From Pseudidiomarina aquimaris (GTDB lineage Bacteria > Pseudomonadota > Gammaproteobacteria > Enterobacterales > Alteromonadaceae), in contig NZ_PIPT01000006.1 in NCBI RefSeq assembly GCF_003987395.1, positions 173,637 through 237,636 on the forward strand: a stretch of 64,000 bases of DNA. The letters run 5' to 3'. The notes beneath the pieces are model-generated. The model was not told the DNA's origin, ran no database searches, and saw only the letters and a program-made list of their open reading frames with translations. Positions within the stretch are counted from its first letter, which is position 1. The number at the start of each line of letters is the position of its first letter. This document shows positions 26,979-35,516 of the stretch, in pieces. The position numbers and the translations under genes were made by a program.

Positions 26979-28190
26979 ATGGCCTCATCAACTACTGCCT
27001 CGCGCCTCAAAAGTCTTGGGCCTGGTGTCATTCTCGCCGCCGCAGCTGTTGGCGCTTCTCATTTGGTCGCTTCTACGCAAGCCGGCGCACTCTTTGGCTG
27101 GCAGCTTTGGTGGCTCTTATTGCTCGTAAACGTGCTCAAGTATCCGTTTTTCCGCTTCGGCGTCACTTACACACTGACTCACAACGAAAGCTTAGTAAGT
27201 GGTTACTACCGCAAGCATAAGCTTTATCTATGGGCATTTACGGCACTCAGTATTATCGCTGCAGTTGTGAACACAGCCGGAGTTTTATTGCTTACGGCGA
27301 GCCTGCTGCAGCTGTTTGTACCGCAATTAAGTTTGGTGATGCTCTGTTGGCTTATCTTGCTGGCCTGCTTGCTTATTTTATTAGGTGGTCAGTACCGTAG
27401 TCTCGATGCGATCGCCAAATGGATCATGGTGACGTTGTCATTGGCAACGGTCATTGCTGTGGTCATTGCTTGGCAAACGGCAGTGCCACCGCCAGCTGAT
27501 TTTGTTGCGCCGTCGCCTTGGGAGCTTGCGGCACTTGCATTTCTCGTGGCGATGATGGGCTGGATGCCGGTACCTATTGAGCTTTCTGCGATTAACTCAC
27601 TGTGGTTGCGCAGCAAGCAGAAGCTAACAGCAGTTACACTGAAAGATGGCTTATTTGATTTTAATTTGGGGTATTGGAGCACAGCACTATTGGCCTTGGT
27701 GTTTCTGGCGCTCGGAGCCTTAGTGCAGTTTGGTGCGCCGCAGCCTATCGCGATGGCGGGGACCAAATTCGCTGAGCAATTTGTGGCGATGTACAGTGCC
27801 ACCATTGGAGCGTGGTCAGAGTACTTGGTCGGCGCCATTGCCTTTTTGTGTATGTTTGGAACCACCTTAGCCGTACTCGATGGCTATGCGCGCACTTTAC
27901 GCGAAGCTTATCGACTGGTCACCAAGCGTCGTTCGAGTTTGCGTTACTGGGTGTTAGGGCAAGCCGTTGCAGGGATGTTAGTGATCATTTACTTCCAAGC
28001 TGCACTGGGGCCCATGTTGAGCTTTGCGATGACCTTGGCCTTTTTAACCACGCCGTTTTTTGCATGGTTGAATTACCTGCTCGTACGACGTCAGCCGATG
28101 TCCAAGGCACTTCATTTGTGGGCATGGTTAGGTCTTGCGTACCTCCTTGGCTTCGCTTTGCTATTTATCTACTGGCGCCTGTTCCTATAA
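26979..28190 (+). CDS. NRAMP-like membrane transporter lacking metal-site motifs
   Basis: A 403-residue protein with about 11 membrane helices that aligns in outline with NRAMP Mn/Fe transporters: GPGVILAAAAVG at the start of helix 1 and QAGALFGWQLWW after it. The helix-1 metal site DPGN of MntH is replaced by GASH, and the helix-6 MPH motif reads MPVP. Classical Mn/Fe transport is therefore unlikely, and it probably belongs to an uncharacterised side branch of the superfamily. It begins 17 bp after the c-di-GMP gene on the same strand and may be cotranscribed. The substrate is unknown. Confidence 0.75.
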   Translation: MASSTTASRLKSLGPGVILAAAAVGASHLVASTQAGALFGWQLWWLLLLVNVLKYPFFRFGVTYTLTHNESLVSGYYRKHKLYLWAFTALSIIAAVVNTAGVLLLTASLLQLFVPQLSLVMLCWLILLACLLILLGGQYRSLDAIAKWIMVTLSLATVIAVVIAWQTAVPPPADFVAPSPWELAALAFLVAMMGWMPVPIELSAINSLWLRSKQKLTAVTLKDGLFDFNLGYWSTALLALVFLALGALVQFGAPQPIAMAGTKFAEQFVAMYSATIGAWSEYLVGAIAFLCMFGTTLAVLDGYARTLREAYRLVTKRRSSLRYWVLGQAVAGMLVIIYFQAALGPMLSFAMTLAFLTTPFFAWLNYLLVRRQPMSKALHLWAWLGLAYLLGFALLFIYWRLFL

Positions 28191-28248
28191 GGCTAGCCCC
28201 TGGTTCGTGCGGATTATCTGCAATTTAGGGGCGTTGACCTCACTGCAC

Positions 28249-28277
28249 TTGAGGTTTGCCTTAGCATCTCCTTTAAT
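28249..28277 (+). promoter_or_regulatory. Probable promoter of the S10 peptidase gene
   Basis: TTGAGG (28249-28254), a 17-bp spacer and TTTAAT (28272-28277) lie 44 bp before the ATG of the carboxypeptidase gene. The predicted transcript start falls at the edge of a 12-bp tandem duplication. Confidence 0.5.
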
Positions 28278-28283
28278 GGTTCC

Positions 28284-28307
28284 ATTCCAACAAGAATTCC
28301 AACAAGA
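28284..28307 (+). repeat. Perfect 12-bp tandem duplication in a 5' leader
   Basis: ATTCCAACAAGA occurs twice without a gap (28284-28295 and 28296-28307), just upstream of the GAGGT Shine-Dalgarno site of the S10 peptidase. It probably arose by replication slippage and could vary between strains. Confidence 0.85.
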
Positions 28308-28321
28308 ATGAGGTTGAATCC

Positions 28322-29860
28322 ATGAAATTAGTTTCACAAGCGGTAGCAGCGACGTGCGTTGCCGCAACGCTGATGTTGAGTCCTTTAGCGCATGCCCAGC
28401 AAGAGGCCTCGTTACCAAGCGCGAAAATTGCTGCTGATGACGTGGTCGTCACTTCGCATCGCGCCAATATTAACGGTGAGCGTTTTGAATATACAGCGAC
28501 CACCGGCACCCAGCCGGTTTTCGATGACAATGGTGACGCCACCGCGACCTTGTTTTTTACTTACTATGAACGCCAAGACGTGAAGAACCGCGAAGAGCGC
28601 CCATTATTGATTTCATTCAATGGCGGTCCGGGTTCAGCGTCAGTATGGATGCACATTGCCTACACCGGTCCGAAATCGTTGCGTGTTGACGATGAAGGCT
28701 TCCCGATCATGCCTTACGGTGTGAAAGATAACCCTCACTCAGTGCTTGATGTTGCCGATATCGTGTTTGTGAACCCAGTCAATACCGGCTATTCACGCGT
28801 GTTGCCAAATGAGAAAGGCGAAATGCCATCGCGTGAGCAACAGCAAAAAATGTTCTTCGGTGTGAACGCTGACGTTAGCTACCTCGCTGATTGGGTCAAT
28901 ACCTTTGTGACCCGTCATGAGCGCTGGCGCTCGCCGAAATACCTGATCGGTGAGAGCTACGGTACGACTCGCGTTTCCGGCTTGGCGTTAGAGCTGCAGA
29001 ACCGTCAGTGGATGTATTTGAATGGCGTCGTATTGGTATCGCCAACTGAGATTGGTATCAACCGTGAAGGCCCGGTCGAAGCCGCCAACCGCTTACCGTA
29101 CTTTGCCGCCACAGCTTGGTATCACGATGCCTTAGGCGAAGATCTGCAAAACAAAGACTTACTTGAAGTGCTTGAAGAAGTTGAAGCTTACACCCTGAAC
29201 ACCTATTTGCCAGCGTTGGCGAAAGGCGCCATGTTGCCTGCTGACGAGCGTGATGCCGTTGCCACTGAAGTCGCACGTTTCTCTGGTTTAAGCAAGCAAA
29301 CGGTTCTTCGTGCAAACCTCGACATTAATCCGCGCTTCTTCTGGAAAGAGTTGCTGCGTGACCGTGGACAAACAGTCGGTCGCTTGGACTCGCGCTACTT
29401 AGGTATCGACCGTGACGACGTTGGCGATAGCCCTGATTACAATGCGGAACTGACGTCATGGTTGCACTCTTTCACGCCAGCGATTAATTACTACCTGCGT
29501 GAAGAACTCGGTTATGAAACTGACGTGAAGTACAACATGTTTGGTCCAGTCCATCCTTGGGACCGCACCAATAACAACACTGGTGAGAACCTGCGTCAGG
29601 CAATGGCACAAAACCCTTACTTGAACGTGTTGATTCAGTCAGGCTATTACGACGGCGCCACTAATTACTTTGACGCGAAGTACACTGGCTGGCACTTGGA
29701 TCCGAGCTCGCGCATGTCTGACCGCATCGACTTTAAAGGCTACCGTAGCGGTCATATGATGTATTTACGTGCCGAAGATCTAAAATTAGCGAATGATGAT
29801 TTGCGAGACTTCATCAACGCAACGGTGCCAGCTAAAGGCGAGGCCGCGAAATACGAATAA
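28322..29860 (+). CDS. Secreted S10 family serine carboxypeptidase
   Basis: Serine carboxypeptidase that removes C-terminal residues from peptides, exported by a signal peptide (MKLVSQAVAATCVAATLMLSPLAHA). The oxyanion segment FNGGPGSASVW and the nucleophile motif GESYGTTR are clear, and the remaining triad residues fit the aspartate in SGYYDGATNYFD and the histidine in YRSGHMMY. Length is 512 residues. GAGGT lies 8 bases before the ATG. The next two genes, a Pmp3-type peptide and a propeller/amidohydrolase fusion, follow closely on the same strand. Confidence 0.92.
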   Translation: MKLVSQAVAATCVAATLMLSPLAHAQQEASLPSAKIAADDVVVTSHRANINGERFEYTATTGTQPVFDDNGDATATLFFTYYERQDVKNREERPLLISFNGGPGSASVWMHIAYTGPKSLRVDDEGFPIMPYGVKDNPHSVLDVADIVFVNPVNTGYSRVLPNEKGEMPSREQQQKMFFGVNADVSYLADWVNTFVTRHERWRSPKYLIGESYGTTRVSGLALELQNRQWMYLNGVVLVSPTEIGINREGPVEAANRLPYFAATAWYHDALGEDLQNKDLLEVLEEVEAYTLNTYLPALAKGAMLPADERDAVATEVARFSGLSKQTVLRANLDINPRFFWKELLRDRGQTVGRLDSRYLGIDRDDVGDSPDYNAELTSWLHSFTPAINYYLREELGYETDVKYNMFGPVHPWDRTNNNTGENLRQAMAQNPYLNVLIQSGYYDGATNYFDAKYTGWHLDPSSRMSDRIDFKGYRSGHMMYLRAEDLKLANDDLRDFINATVPAKGEAAKYE

Positions 29861-29874
29861 TAAGGAGATAACCC

Positions 29875-30036
29875 ATGGCTGATTTAATCCGTATTCTGAT
29901 CGCAATTTTATTGCCACCACTTGGTGTATTTTTGCAGGTCGGTATCGGCAAACACTTTTGGATCAATATTATATTGACGTTGCTTGGTTACATTCCGGGT
30001 ATTGTTCACGCGGTCTGGGTCATTGCTAAAAAATAA
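29875..30036 (+). CDS. YqaE/Pmp3 family small membrane protein
   Basis: A 53-residue protein of two membrane helices. The family pattern is clear: ILIAILLPPLGVFLQVG in the first helix and LTLLGYIPGIVHAVWVI in the second. Members in bacteria, plants and yeast are induced by salt and membrane stress and affect membrane potential. A strong AAGGAG site precedes the ATG, 14 bp after the S10 peptidase stop. Confidence 0.9.
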   Translation: MADLIRILIAILLPPLGVFLQVGIGKHFWINIILTLLGYIPGIVHAVWVIAKK

Positions 30037-30052
30037 CACTATAGGTTGAACT

Positions 30053-33000
30053 ATGACTAAATTATCAACGCTGGCCCTTGCGGTCAGCGTCGCGCTTTCT
30101 GCGTCTGCTGTTTCTGCGCCAAGCGTGGCGTTTGCACCGCAAGACGACGAAGCCAAGTGGGACGTGCAAGCTCCGCAAGGCGAATTTAAAGACATTAAAA
30201 TCCAAGTCAACGAAGGTACTTGGATGAACGTCGACATGAGCCCAGACGGTGAGTACATCGTTTTTGATTTGCTCGGCGATATTTATCGTATGCCTGCCAA
30301 AGGTGGCGAAGCAGAGCTTTTAGCTGGTGGTATTGCTTGGCAAATGCAGCCGGTCTATTCACCGGACGGCAAGCATATTGCGTTCACCTCGGATCAAAGC
30401 GGCGGCGACAATATTTGGGTAATGGATGCCGACGGCGGTAACCAACGCGCGGTGACTGACGAAACCTTCCGCTTGCTCAATAGCCCGGCTTGGAGCCCTG
30501 ATAGCCAATTTATCGTGGCGCGTAAGCACTTCACAGCGCGTCGTTCGCTAGGTGCGGGTGAGGTGTGGATGTACCACGTCAATGGCGGTTCAGGCGTGCA
30601 GTTGACCGAACGTCCAAATGACCAAAAAGACTTGGGTGAACCGGCCTTTTCACCAGACGGCCGTTACATCTATTTCTCACAAGATGACACGCCAGGCAAA
30701 ACCTTCCACTACAGCAAAGACTCGTTGGAAGGTATTTACACCATCAAGCGTTTCGATCGCGAAACCGGTGATATTGACGTGATCCGCGGCGGTGCTGGCG
30801 GAGCAATTCGTCCGACCCCTTCGCCGGATGGGAAGCACTTGGCTTACATCAAGCGCGAAGACTTCAATAGTGTGTTGTATCTGTACAACCTCGAAACCGG
30901 CGAAGAGCAACGCCTCTACACCCAACTTGATCGCGACATGCAAGAGACATGGGCGATTCATGGCGTGTATCCGACCATGGACTTTACTCCAGACGGCAAA
31001 GCTATTGTGTTCTGGGCCGACGGCAAAATCATGCGTCTTGATGTCGCGAGCCGCCAAGCACGCGTGATCCCGTTTAGTGTGGAAACCACCAAGAAAGTCC
31101 AAACCGCGTTGCACTTCAAGCAAAACATCGAAGCCGATGATTTCAAAGTTAAAATGCTTCGCAACGTGCAGGTATCGCCTGACGCTGAGCAAGTCGTGTA
31201 TGAAGCCTTAGGTCACTTGTATCAGCGCGACCTTGCTGGTGGTGACGTTGAGCGTTTGACGGACCGCGAGAGTGCATGGGAGCTTTTCCCAAGTTATTCA
31301 CGTGATGGCAGTAAGCTGGTTTACGTCACTTGGGACGATCAAGAACAAGGACAGGTCATTGTGCGCAACTTGCGCAATGGCAAGGAGCAAGTGCTCGCGA
31401 CCGGTAAGGGTAAGTTTGTTGAGCCGGTATTTAGCCCTGACGGTAAGTCCGTGGTGTATCGTAAAGTGCGTGGTGGCTACATCACCCCTGATACCTTTGG
31501 CATCAACCCTGGTATCTATCACCTCGCGTTAGAAGAGGGCGCTGAACCGCGCTTGATCAGCGAGAACGGTTTCCAGCCACAATTCGGTAAACGTAGTGAC
31601 CGTGTGTACTTGATGGATTCAAGTGGTGCGCAAAAGCTACTTTCTGTCGATTTAGAAACCAAACAACAACGCACGCTTTATACGTCTGAGCATGCGACCG
31701 AATATCGCGTCTCACCAGACGGTCAGCACTTGGCCTTTGCGGAGCGCTTTAAAGTGTTTGTGACGCCTTTGGTTGAGCGTGGAGCGCCAATCTCAATTAG
31801 TCCAAGCGACAAGCAGTTCCCAGTGGAGCAGCTGTCAGTGCGTGCAGGTGAGAACATCTCTTGGACCGCTGATGGTAAAAACCTCTATTGGTCACTCGGT
31901 CCGGAGCTTTATCACGCGTCTGTCGCTGGCTTGTTTGCGATCGAGAACGCCGACAACAGCTTCGAGAAAGTTGCCAATGGCAGCGATATTAGCTTTACCG
32001 CCAAGCACGGCATTCATGACGAGACAGTCGCCTTTGTTGGTGGGCAAGTCATTACCATGAACGGCGATACGGTCATCGGTGAGGGTACGGTGGTTGTGCG
32101 TGGTAATAAGATCGTTGCGGTGGGCGCTAAAGACGAGGTACAGGCACCAAGTGGCGCAACGGTTATTGATACCACCGGCAAGACCGTTATGCCTGGCCTG
32201 TTTGATGGCCATGCCCACGGCCCAGCAGGTGAGTATGAAATTATCCCTGAGCAAAACTGGCAAAGCTATGCCAATTTGGCGTTTGGTGTAACTTCGATTC
32301 ACGATCCGTCAAATGACACCACGGAAATCTTCACCGCGAGTGAGATGCAAAAAGCTGGTTTGATCGCCGCACCGCGAACCTTCTCGACTGGTACTATTCT
32401 GTACGGTGCCAATGGGCCGGGCTACACCTCGCATATCGATAGCTTGGACGACGCCAAGTTCCACTTGGAGCGCCTGAAAAAAGTCGGTGCTTTCTCGGTG
32501 AAGAGCTATAACCAACCGCGTCGTAACCAGCGTCAGCAAGTGATTGAAGCCGGTCGTGAGCTCGAAATGATGGTCGTGCCTGAAGGTGGCTCGTTGTTGC
32601 AGCATAACCTGTCGATGGTTGCGGATGGTCACACCACCATTGAGCACTCGATTCCTGTCGCAGAGATTTATGATGACATCGAGCAGTTCTGGCAGCAGAC
32701 CGATGTGTACTACACGCCAACCTTAGGTGTCGCTTACGGCGGTATTTGGGGTGAGAACTATTGGTATGCCGAGACCGACGTGTGGAAGCACCCGAAACTC
32801 TCGAAATTTGTGCCACAAGACGTGTTGGTTGGAAAGTCAATGCGCCGCGAAAAAGCGCCGCATAATCACTACAACCATATCAATAACGCCGAAGTCGCCA
32901 AGCGCTTGACGGATGCTGGCGTGAAGGTGGTTTCGGGTGCGCACGGCCAACGTGAAGGTCTGGCGCAGCACTGGGAAATCTGGATGATGGCGCAAGGTGG

Positions 33001-33253
33001 TATGACACCTCTCGAAGCCTTGGCAACGGCCACCATCAACCCTGCTATGGAGTTCGGTATGGATCATGCGCTAGGCTCGCTTGAACAAGGCAAGCTTGCC
33101 GATATCATTGTTATCGACGGTAACCCGTTAGAGGACATCCGCGTGACCGATCGGGTCACCCATACCATGGTGAATGGCCGTTTATACGATGCAACGACCA
33201 TGAACCAATTGGTGCCAGCGGCAGAGCCACGGGCAAAATTCTTCTGGGAATAG
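30053..33253 (+). CDS. Exported beta-propeller and amidohydrolase fusion protein
   Basis: A 1066-residue exported protein (signal peptide to about residue 25). Residues about 40-620 carry repeated TolB/WD40-like blades with the SPDGKxIxF pattern (SPDGEYIVFDLLG, SPDGKHIAFTSDQ, SPDGRYIYFSQDD and others). Residues about 650-1050 form an amidohydrolase domain: MPGLFDGHAHG with metal-binding histidines, the lysine in AFSVKSYNQ, TIEHSIP, GAHGQREG and the C-terminal LADIIVIDGNPLEDI. The propeller may gate or present peptide substrates, as in DPP-type and tricorn-like proteins, but the substrate is unknown. A terminator follows. It shares its direction with the S10 and Pmp3 genes upstream. Confidence 0.88.
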   Translation: MTKLSTLALAVSVALSASAVSAPSVAFAPQDDEAKWDVQAPQGEFKDIKIQVNEGTWMNVDMSPDGEYIVFDLLGDIYRMPAKGGEAELLAGGIAWQMQPVYSPDGKHIAFTSDQSGGDNIWVMDADGGNQRAVTDETFRLLNSPAWSPDSQFIVARKHFTARRSLGAGEVWMYHVNGGSGVQLTERPNDQKDLGEPAFSPDGRYIYFSQDDTPGKTFHYSKDSLEGIYTIKRFDRETGDIDVIRGGAGGAIRPTPSPDGKHLAYIKREDFNSVLYLYNLETGEEQRLYTQLDRDMQETWAIHGVYPTMDFTPDGKAIVFWADGKIMRLDVASRQARVIPFSVETTKKVQTALHFKQNIEADDFKVKMLRNVQVSPDAEQVVYEALGHLYQRDLAGGDVERLTDRESAWELFPSYSRDGSKLVYVTWDDQEQGQVIVRNLRNGKEQVLATGKGKFVEPVFSPDGKSVVYRKVRGGYITPDTFGINPGIYHLALEEGAEPRLISENGFQPQFGKRSDRVYLMDSSGAQKLLSVDLETKQQRTLYTSEHATEYRVSPDGQHLAFAERFKVFVTPLVERGAPISISPSDKQFPVEQLSVRAGENISWTADGKNLYWSLGPELYHASVAGLFAIENADNSFEKVANGSDISFTAKHGIHDETVAFVGGQVITMNGDTVIGEGTVVVRGNKIVAVGAKDEVQAPSGATVIDTTGKTVMPGLFDGHAHGPAGEYEIIPEQNWQSYANLAFGVTSIHDPSNDTTEIFTASEMQKAGLIAAPRTFSTGTILYGANGPGYTSHIDSLDDAKFHLERLKKVGAFSVKSYNQPRRNQRQQVIEAGRELEMMVVPEGGSLLQHNLSMVADGHTTIEHSIPVAEIYDDIEQFWQQTDVYYTPTLGVAYGGIWGENYWYAETDVWKHPKLSKFVPQDVLVGKSMRREKAPHNHYNHINNAEVAKRLTDAGVKVVSGAHGQREGLAQHWEIWMMAQGGMTPLEALATATINPAMEFGMDHALGSLEQGKLADIIVIDGNPLEDIRVTDRVTHTMVNGRLYDATTMNQLVPAAEPRAKFFWE

Positions 33254-33298
33254 ACCAAGGTCGTAGCTTTTACGGCTGTTTATTTTGCAGAAGCTAGT

Positions 33299-33336
33299 TA
33301 TAATCCCGCTATATTCTTGTAGCGGGATTTATTTTT
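33299..33336 (+). promoter_or_regulatory. Terminator of the propeller/amidohydrolase gene overlapping a LysR promoter
   Basis: AATCCCGCTA (33302-33311) and TAGCGGGATT (33320-33329) form a perfect 10-bp stem with an 8-base loop and a T-rich tail, a good Rho-independent terminator. A perfect -10 box TATAAT (33299-33304) overlaps the left arm. A transcript starting near 33311 would lack the left arm and so escape termination. The -35 region is weak. Confidence 0.7.
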
Positions 33337-33339
33337 CTT

Positions 33340-34275
33340 ATGAATAACATTAAAGATATCGACCTCAATCTATTGGTGTATCTCGATGTGCTTTTGCGCG
33401 AGCGTAATGTCACCAAAGCAGCAGCTCAGCTCAATATCACCCAGCCTGCTATGAGCAACGGTTTAAAACGTTTACGGAGTCTTCTCAACGATCCCATCCT
33501 AGTGCGTACGAGTGAGGGCATGATCCCGACCGAAACCGCATTGCGTATGCAAGAGCCCGTACGACAAATCCTCTATTCAGTTGAAGAAATGGTGCAACCA
33601 GCGCGCGAATTTGATCCGGCAACCACCGATCGTGTGTTCCGTATCATGGCTTCTGACTATGCCGCATCGACGCTACTGCCACGGTTACTGCCGGCAATTC
33701 AGGAGCAAGCACCGTCGGTGACGTTAGATATTATGACGCCCAGCGATATTAGCTTTCACGATGTTGAAAATGGCAAAGTTGACGTGGCCATCAACCGTTT
33801 TGAGAAGTTACCTCAATCGTTTCACCAAAAAGCGTTATGGAAAGACGACTTCTCATGTTTAATGCGTAATGATCACCCGCTGCTGCAAGACTACTGTCTC
33901 GAAAACTATCTTAAAGCCGAACATGTTTGGGTGAGTAAGACCGGTTTTGGTGTGGGAGTGGGGATGGACCCGCAAGACGTGCAAAAACTCGGTTGGGTAG
34001 ACGAAGCGTTAGCGGACCTTGGTCACAAACGTGACATTCGGGTGTTTACCCGTAACTACCACGTGGCGATGCACCTAGCGCGCCAAGGTTTGATTGCTAC
34101 ATTACCGACGCGCGCAGCGAGTCTGTACAAAGATGACGACGAGCTCACTATGCGCGAGCCGCCGTTTGCGATTCCTGATCTTGATCTCACCATGATTTGG
34201 AGCCCGCTGCTCCAGCATGATGCAGGTCACCGCTGGTTCCGCCAATTGGTGGCGGAAACAGCAGCAGAAGGCTAG
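33340..34275 (+). CDS. LysR family transcriptional regulator
   Basis: A 311-residue LysR regulator. Its N-terminus (MNNIKDIDLNLLVYLDVLL, then VTKAAAQLNITQPAMSNGLKRLR) belongs to the LeuO/NodD-like branch, followed by a type 2 periplasmic-binding effector domain. The effector is unknown. The ATG has no clear Shine-Dalgarno site in the 30-base leader expected from the overlapping promoter. It ends 3 bp before the convergent efflux operon, without a terminator between them. Confidence 0.88.
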   Translation: MNNIKDIDLNLLVYLDVLLRERNVTKAAAQLNITQPAMSNGLKRLRSLLNDPILVRTSEGMIPTETALRMQEPVRQILYSVEEMVQPAREFDPATTDRVFRIMASDYAASTLLPRLLPAIQEQAPSVTLDIMTPSDISFHDVENGKVDVAINRFEKLPQSFHQKALWKDDFSCLMRNDHPLLQDYCLENYLKAEHVWVSKTGFGVGVGMDPQDVQKLGWVDEALADLGHKRDIRVFTRNYHVAMHLARQGLIATLPTRAASLYKDDDELTMREPPFAIPDLDLTMIWSPLLQHDAGHRWFRQLVAETAAEG

Positions 34276-34278
34276 CAA

Positions 34279-35493
34279 TTAAGTGGTGCGCGTCGCTAAC
34301 GCTGGAGAGAGGTTAGCGGCTTTGCGGGCCGGACCCAGCACCGCAAGCTGTCCGACAACCACCAAGACTACCATGGCAATCGGCAGGTAATGCCAACCAA
34401 TTCGTGGCAGGCTGAAAGTGTCGACGAGCCAAATATTCAGCGCAATACTAGAAGCCACACCAATAATAAGGCCACTGCCCGTAATCAATAGGTTCTCGAG
34501 CATAAACTGGCGCATGATGTCGCTCTTGGTCGCTCCTAGCGCACGCCGTGTGCCGATTTGTTTGCGGCGCTGATTCACGGTGAAGCTGACCATCCCGACA
34601 ATCCCCAGTGCAGTCACGAGCGTCAAGACAGTGACAATAACCCAGAGCACCGTCTGCAAGGCGAAAAAGTCCTGATAGGCCTCGTCACGCTGCTCATCCA
34701 TAGCGGTCACATTGCGGATCAAGCGGCCATCGCGTTTGGCGAGCAGCAATTCTTCGACTTCACGCATCAGCCGATCGCGCTCGCCTGGTTCAGCGCGTAC
34801 GAGGTAACGGTTGGCGTTCCATAAGCCACGTTGCGGCACCAGCATGACATTGTTGACGTTACTCCATTGCACCCAAGGTGCCTGCAAGTGGTCAATAATG
34901 CCTTTAATCGTCATCGGCTCGTCGCCGCGAATGAACACTGTTTGTCCGACGATTTCGGCCATCGTGAGGTCAGGGAATAAATTCTTTGCCGCGGCCTCGG
35001 TCAGCAAAATATTCTGCGGCCATTGCTTGTCATTTGACTGGCGATAGGTGATTTCAGTCGGGCTAAAGTTCTCACCTGCAATCAATTCGACATCCAGTGT
35101 GTTTATCCCGTGGTCGTCAACGAAGTAGAGCGAGACTGGGGTGCCATCTTGGCTGTTAGCCGAGGTCGAGAGTCCCATCGACCAGCCTCCACCGCTGAGT
35201 GGCGTCGAGTTGATCTGAGTGGCATCGACCACTCCGTTGAGCTGCCGGATCTCCAGTAGATCGGTTTCCACCGCAACGCGCTCGTTGAAACTGTCTTTGT
35301 AGCCAACGTACATTAAGTGGAATTGATTCGCTTCATCCATGCCCGACTCACGCGCCATCATACTGCTGCGGTTTTCAATCATATGAATAGCATTAACGAT
35401 GATGGTCATGGTTAAGGCGATTTGCAGTGCGAGCAATAATGCGCCAACTTTGTTACGCAGTAACGCTCTAAAAATAGGGCCAATTTGATTCAT
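34279..35493 (-). CDS. ABC transporter permease (FtsX/MacB type), second
   Basis: A 404-residue permease of the MacB/FtsX type: one N-terminal membrane helix, a large periplasmic MacB-PCD-like domain (about 50-270), then three C-terminal helices with the FtsX signature (VNQRRKQIGTRRALGATKSDIMRQF). Start at ATG 35493 with AAGGA upstream. Last gene of an operon with the other permease, an ATPase and an adaptor. Such systems export peptides, antibiotics or lipoproteins rather than import solutes; the cargo is unknown. Confidence 0.88.
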   Translation of the reverse strand: MNQIGPIFRALLRNKVGALLLALQIALTMTIIVNAIHMIENRSSMMARESGMDEANQFHLMYVGYKDSFNERVAVETDLLEIRQLNGVVDATQINSTPLSGGGWSMGLSTSANSQDGTPVSLYFVDDHGINTLDVELIAGENFSPTEITYRQSNDKQWPQNILLTEAAAKNLFPDLTMAEIVGQTVFIRGDEPMTIKGIIDHLQAPWVQWSNVNNVMLVPQRGLWNANRYLVRAEPGERDRLMREVEELLLAKRDGRLIRNVTAMDEQRDEAYQDFFALQTVLWVIVTVLTLVTALGIVGMVSFTVNQRRKQIGTRRALGATKSDIMRQFMLENLLITGSGLIIGVASSIALNIWLVDTFSLPRIGWHYLPIAMVVLVVVGQLAVLGPARKAANLSPALATRTT

Positions 35494-35516
35494 GATGCGT
35501 TTCCTTTGTAGGCGTT

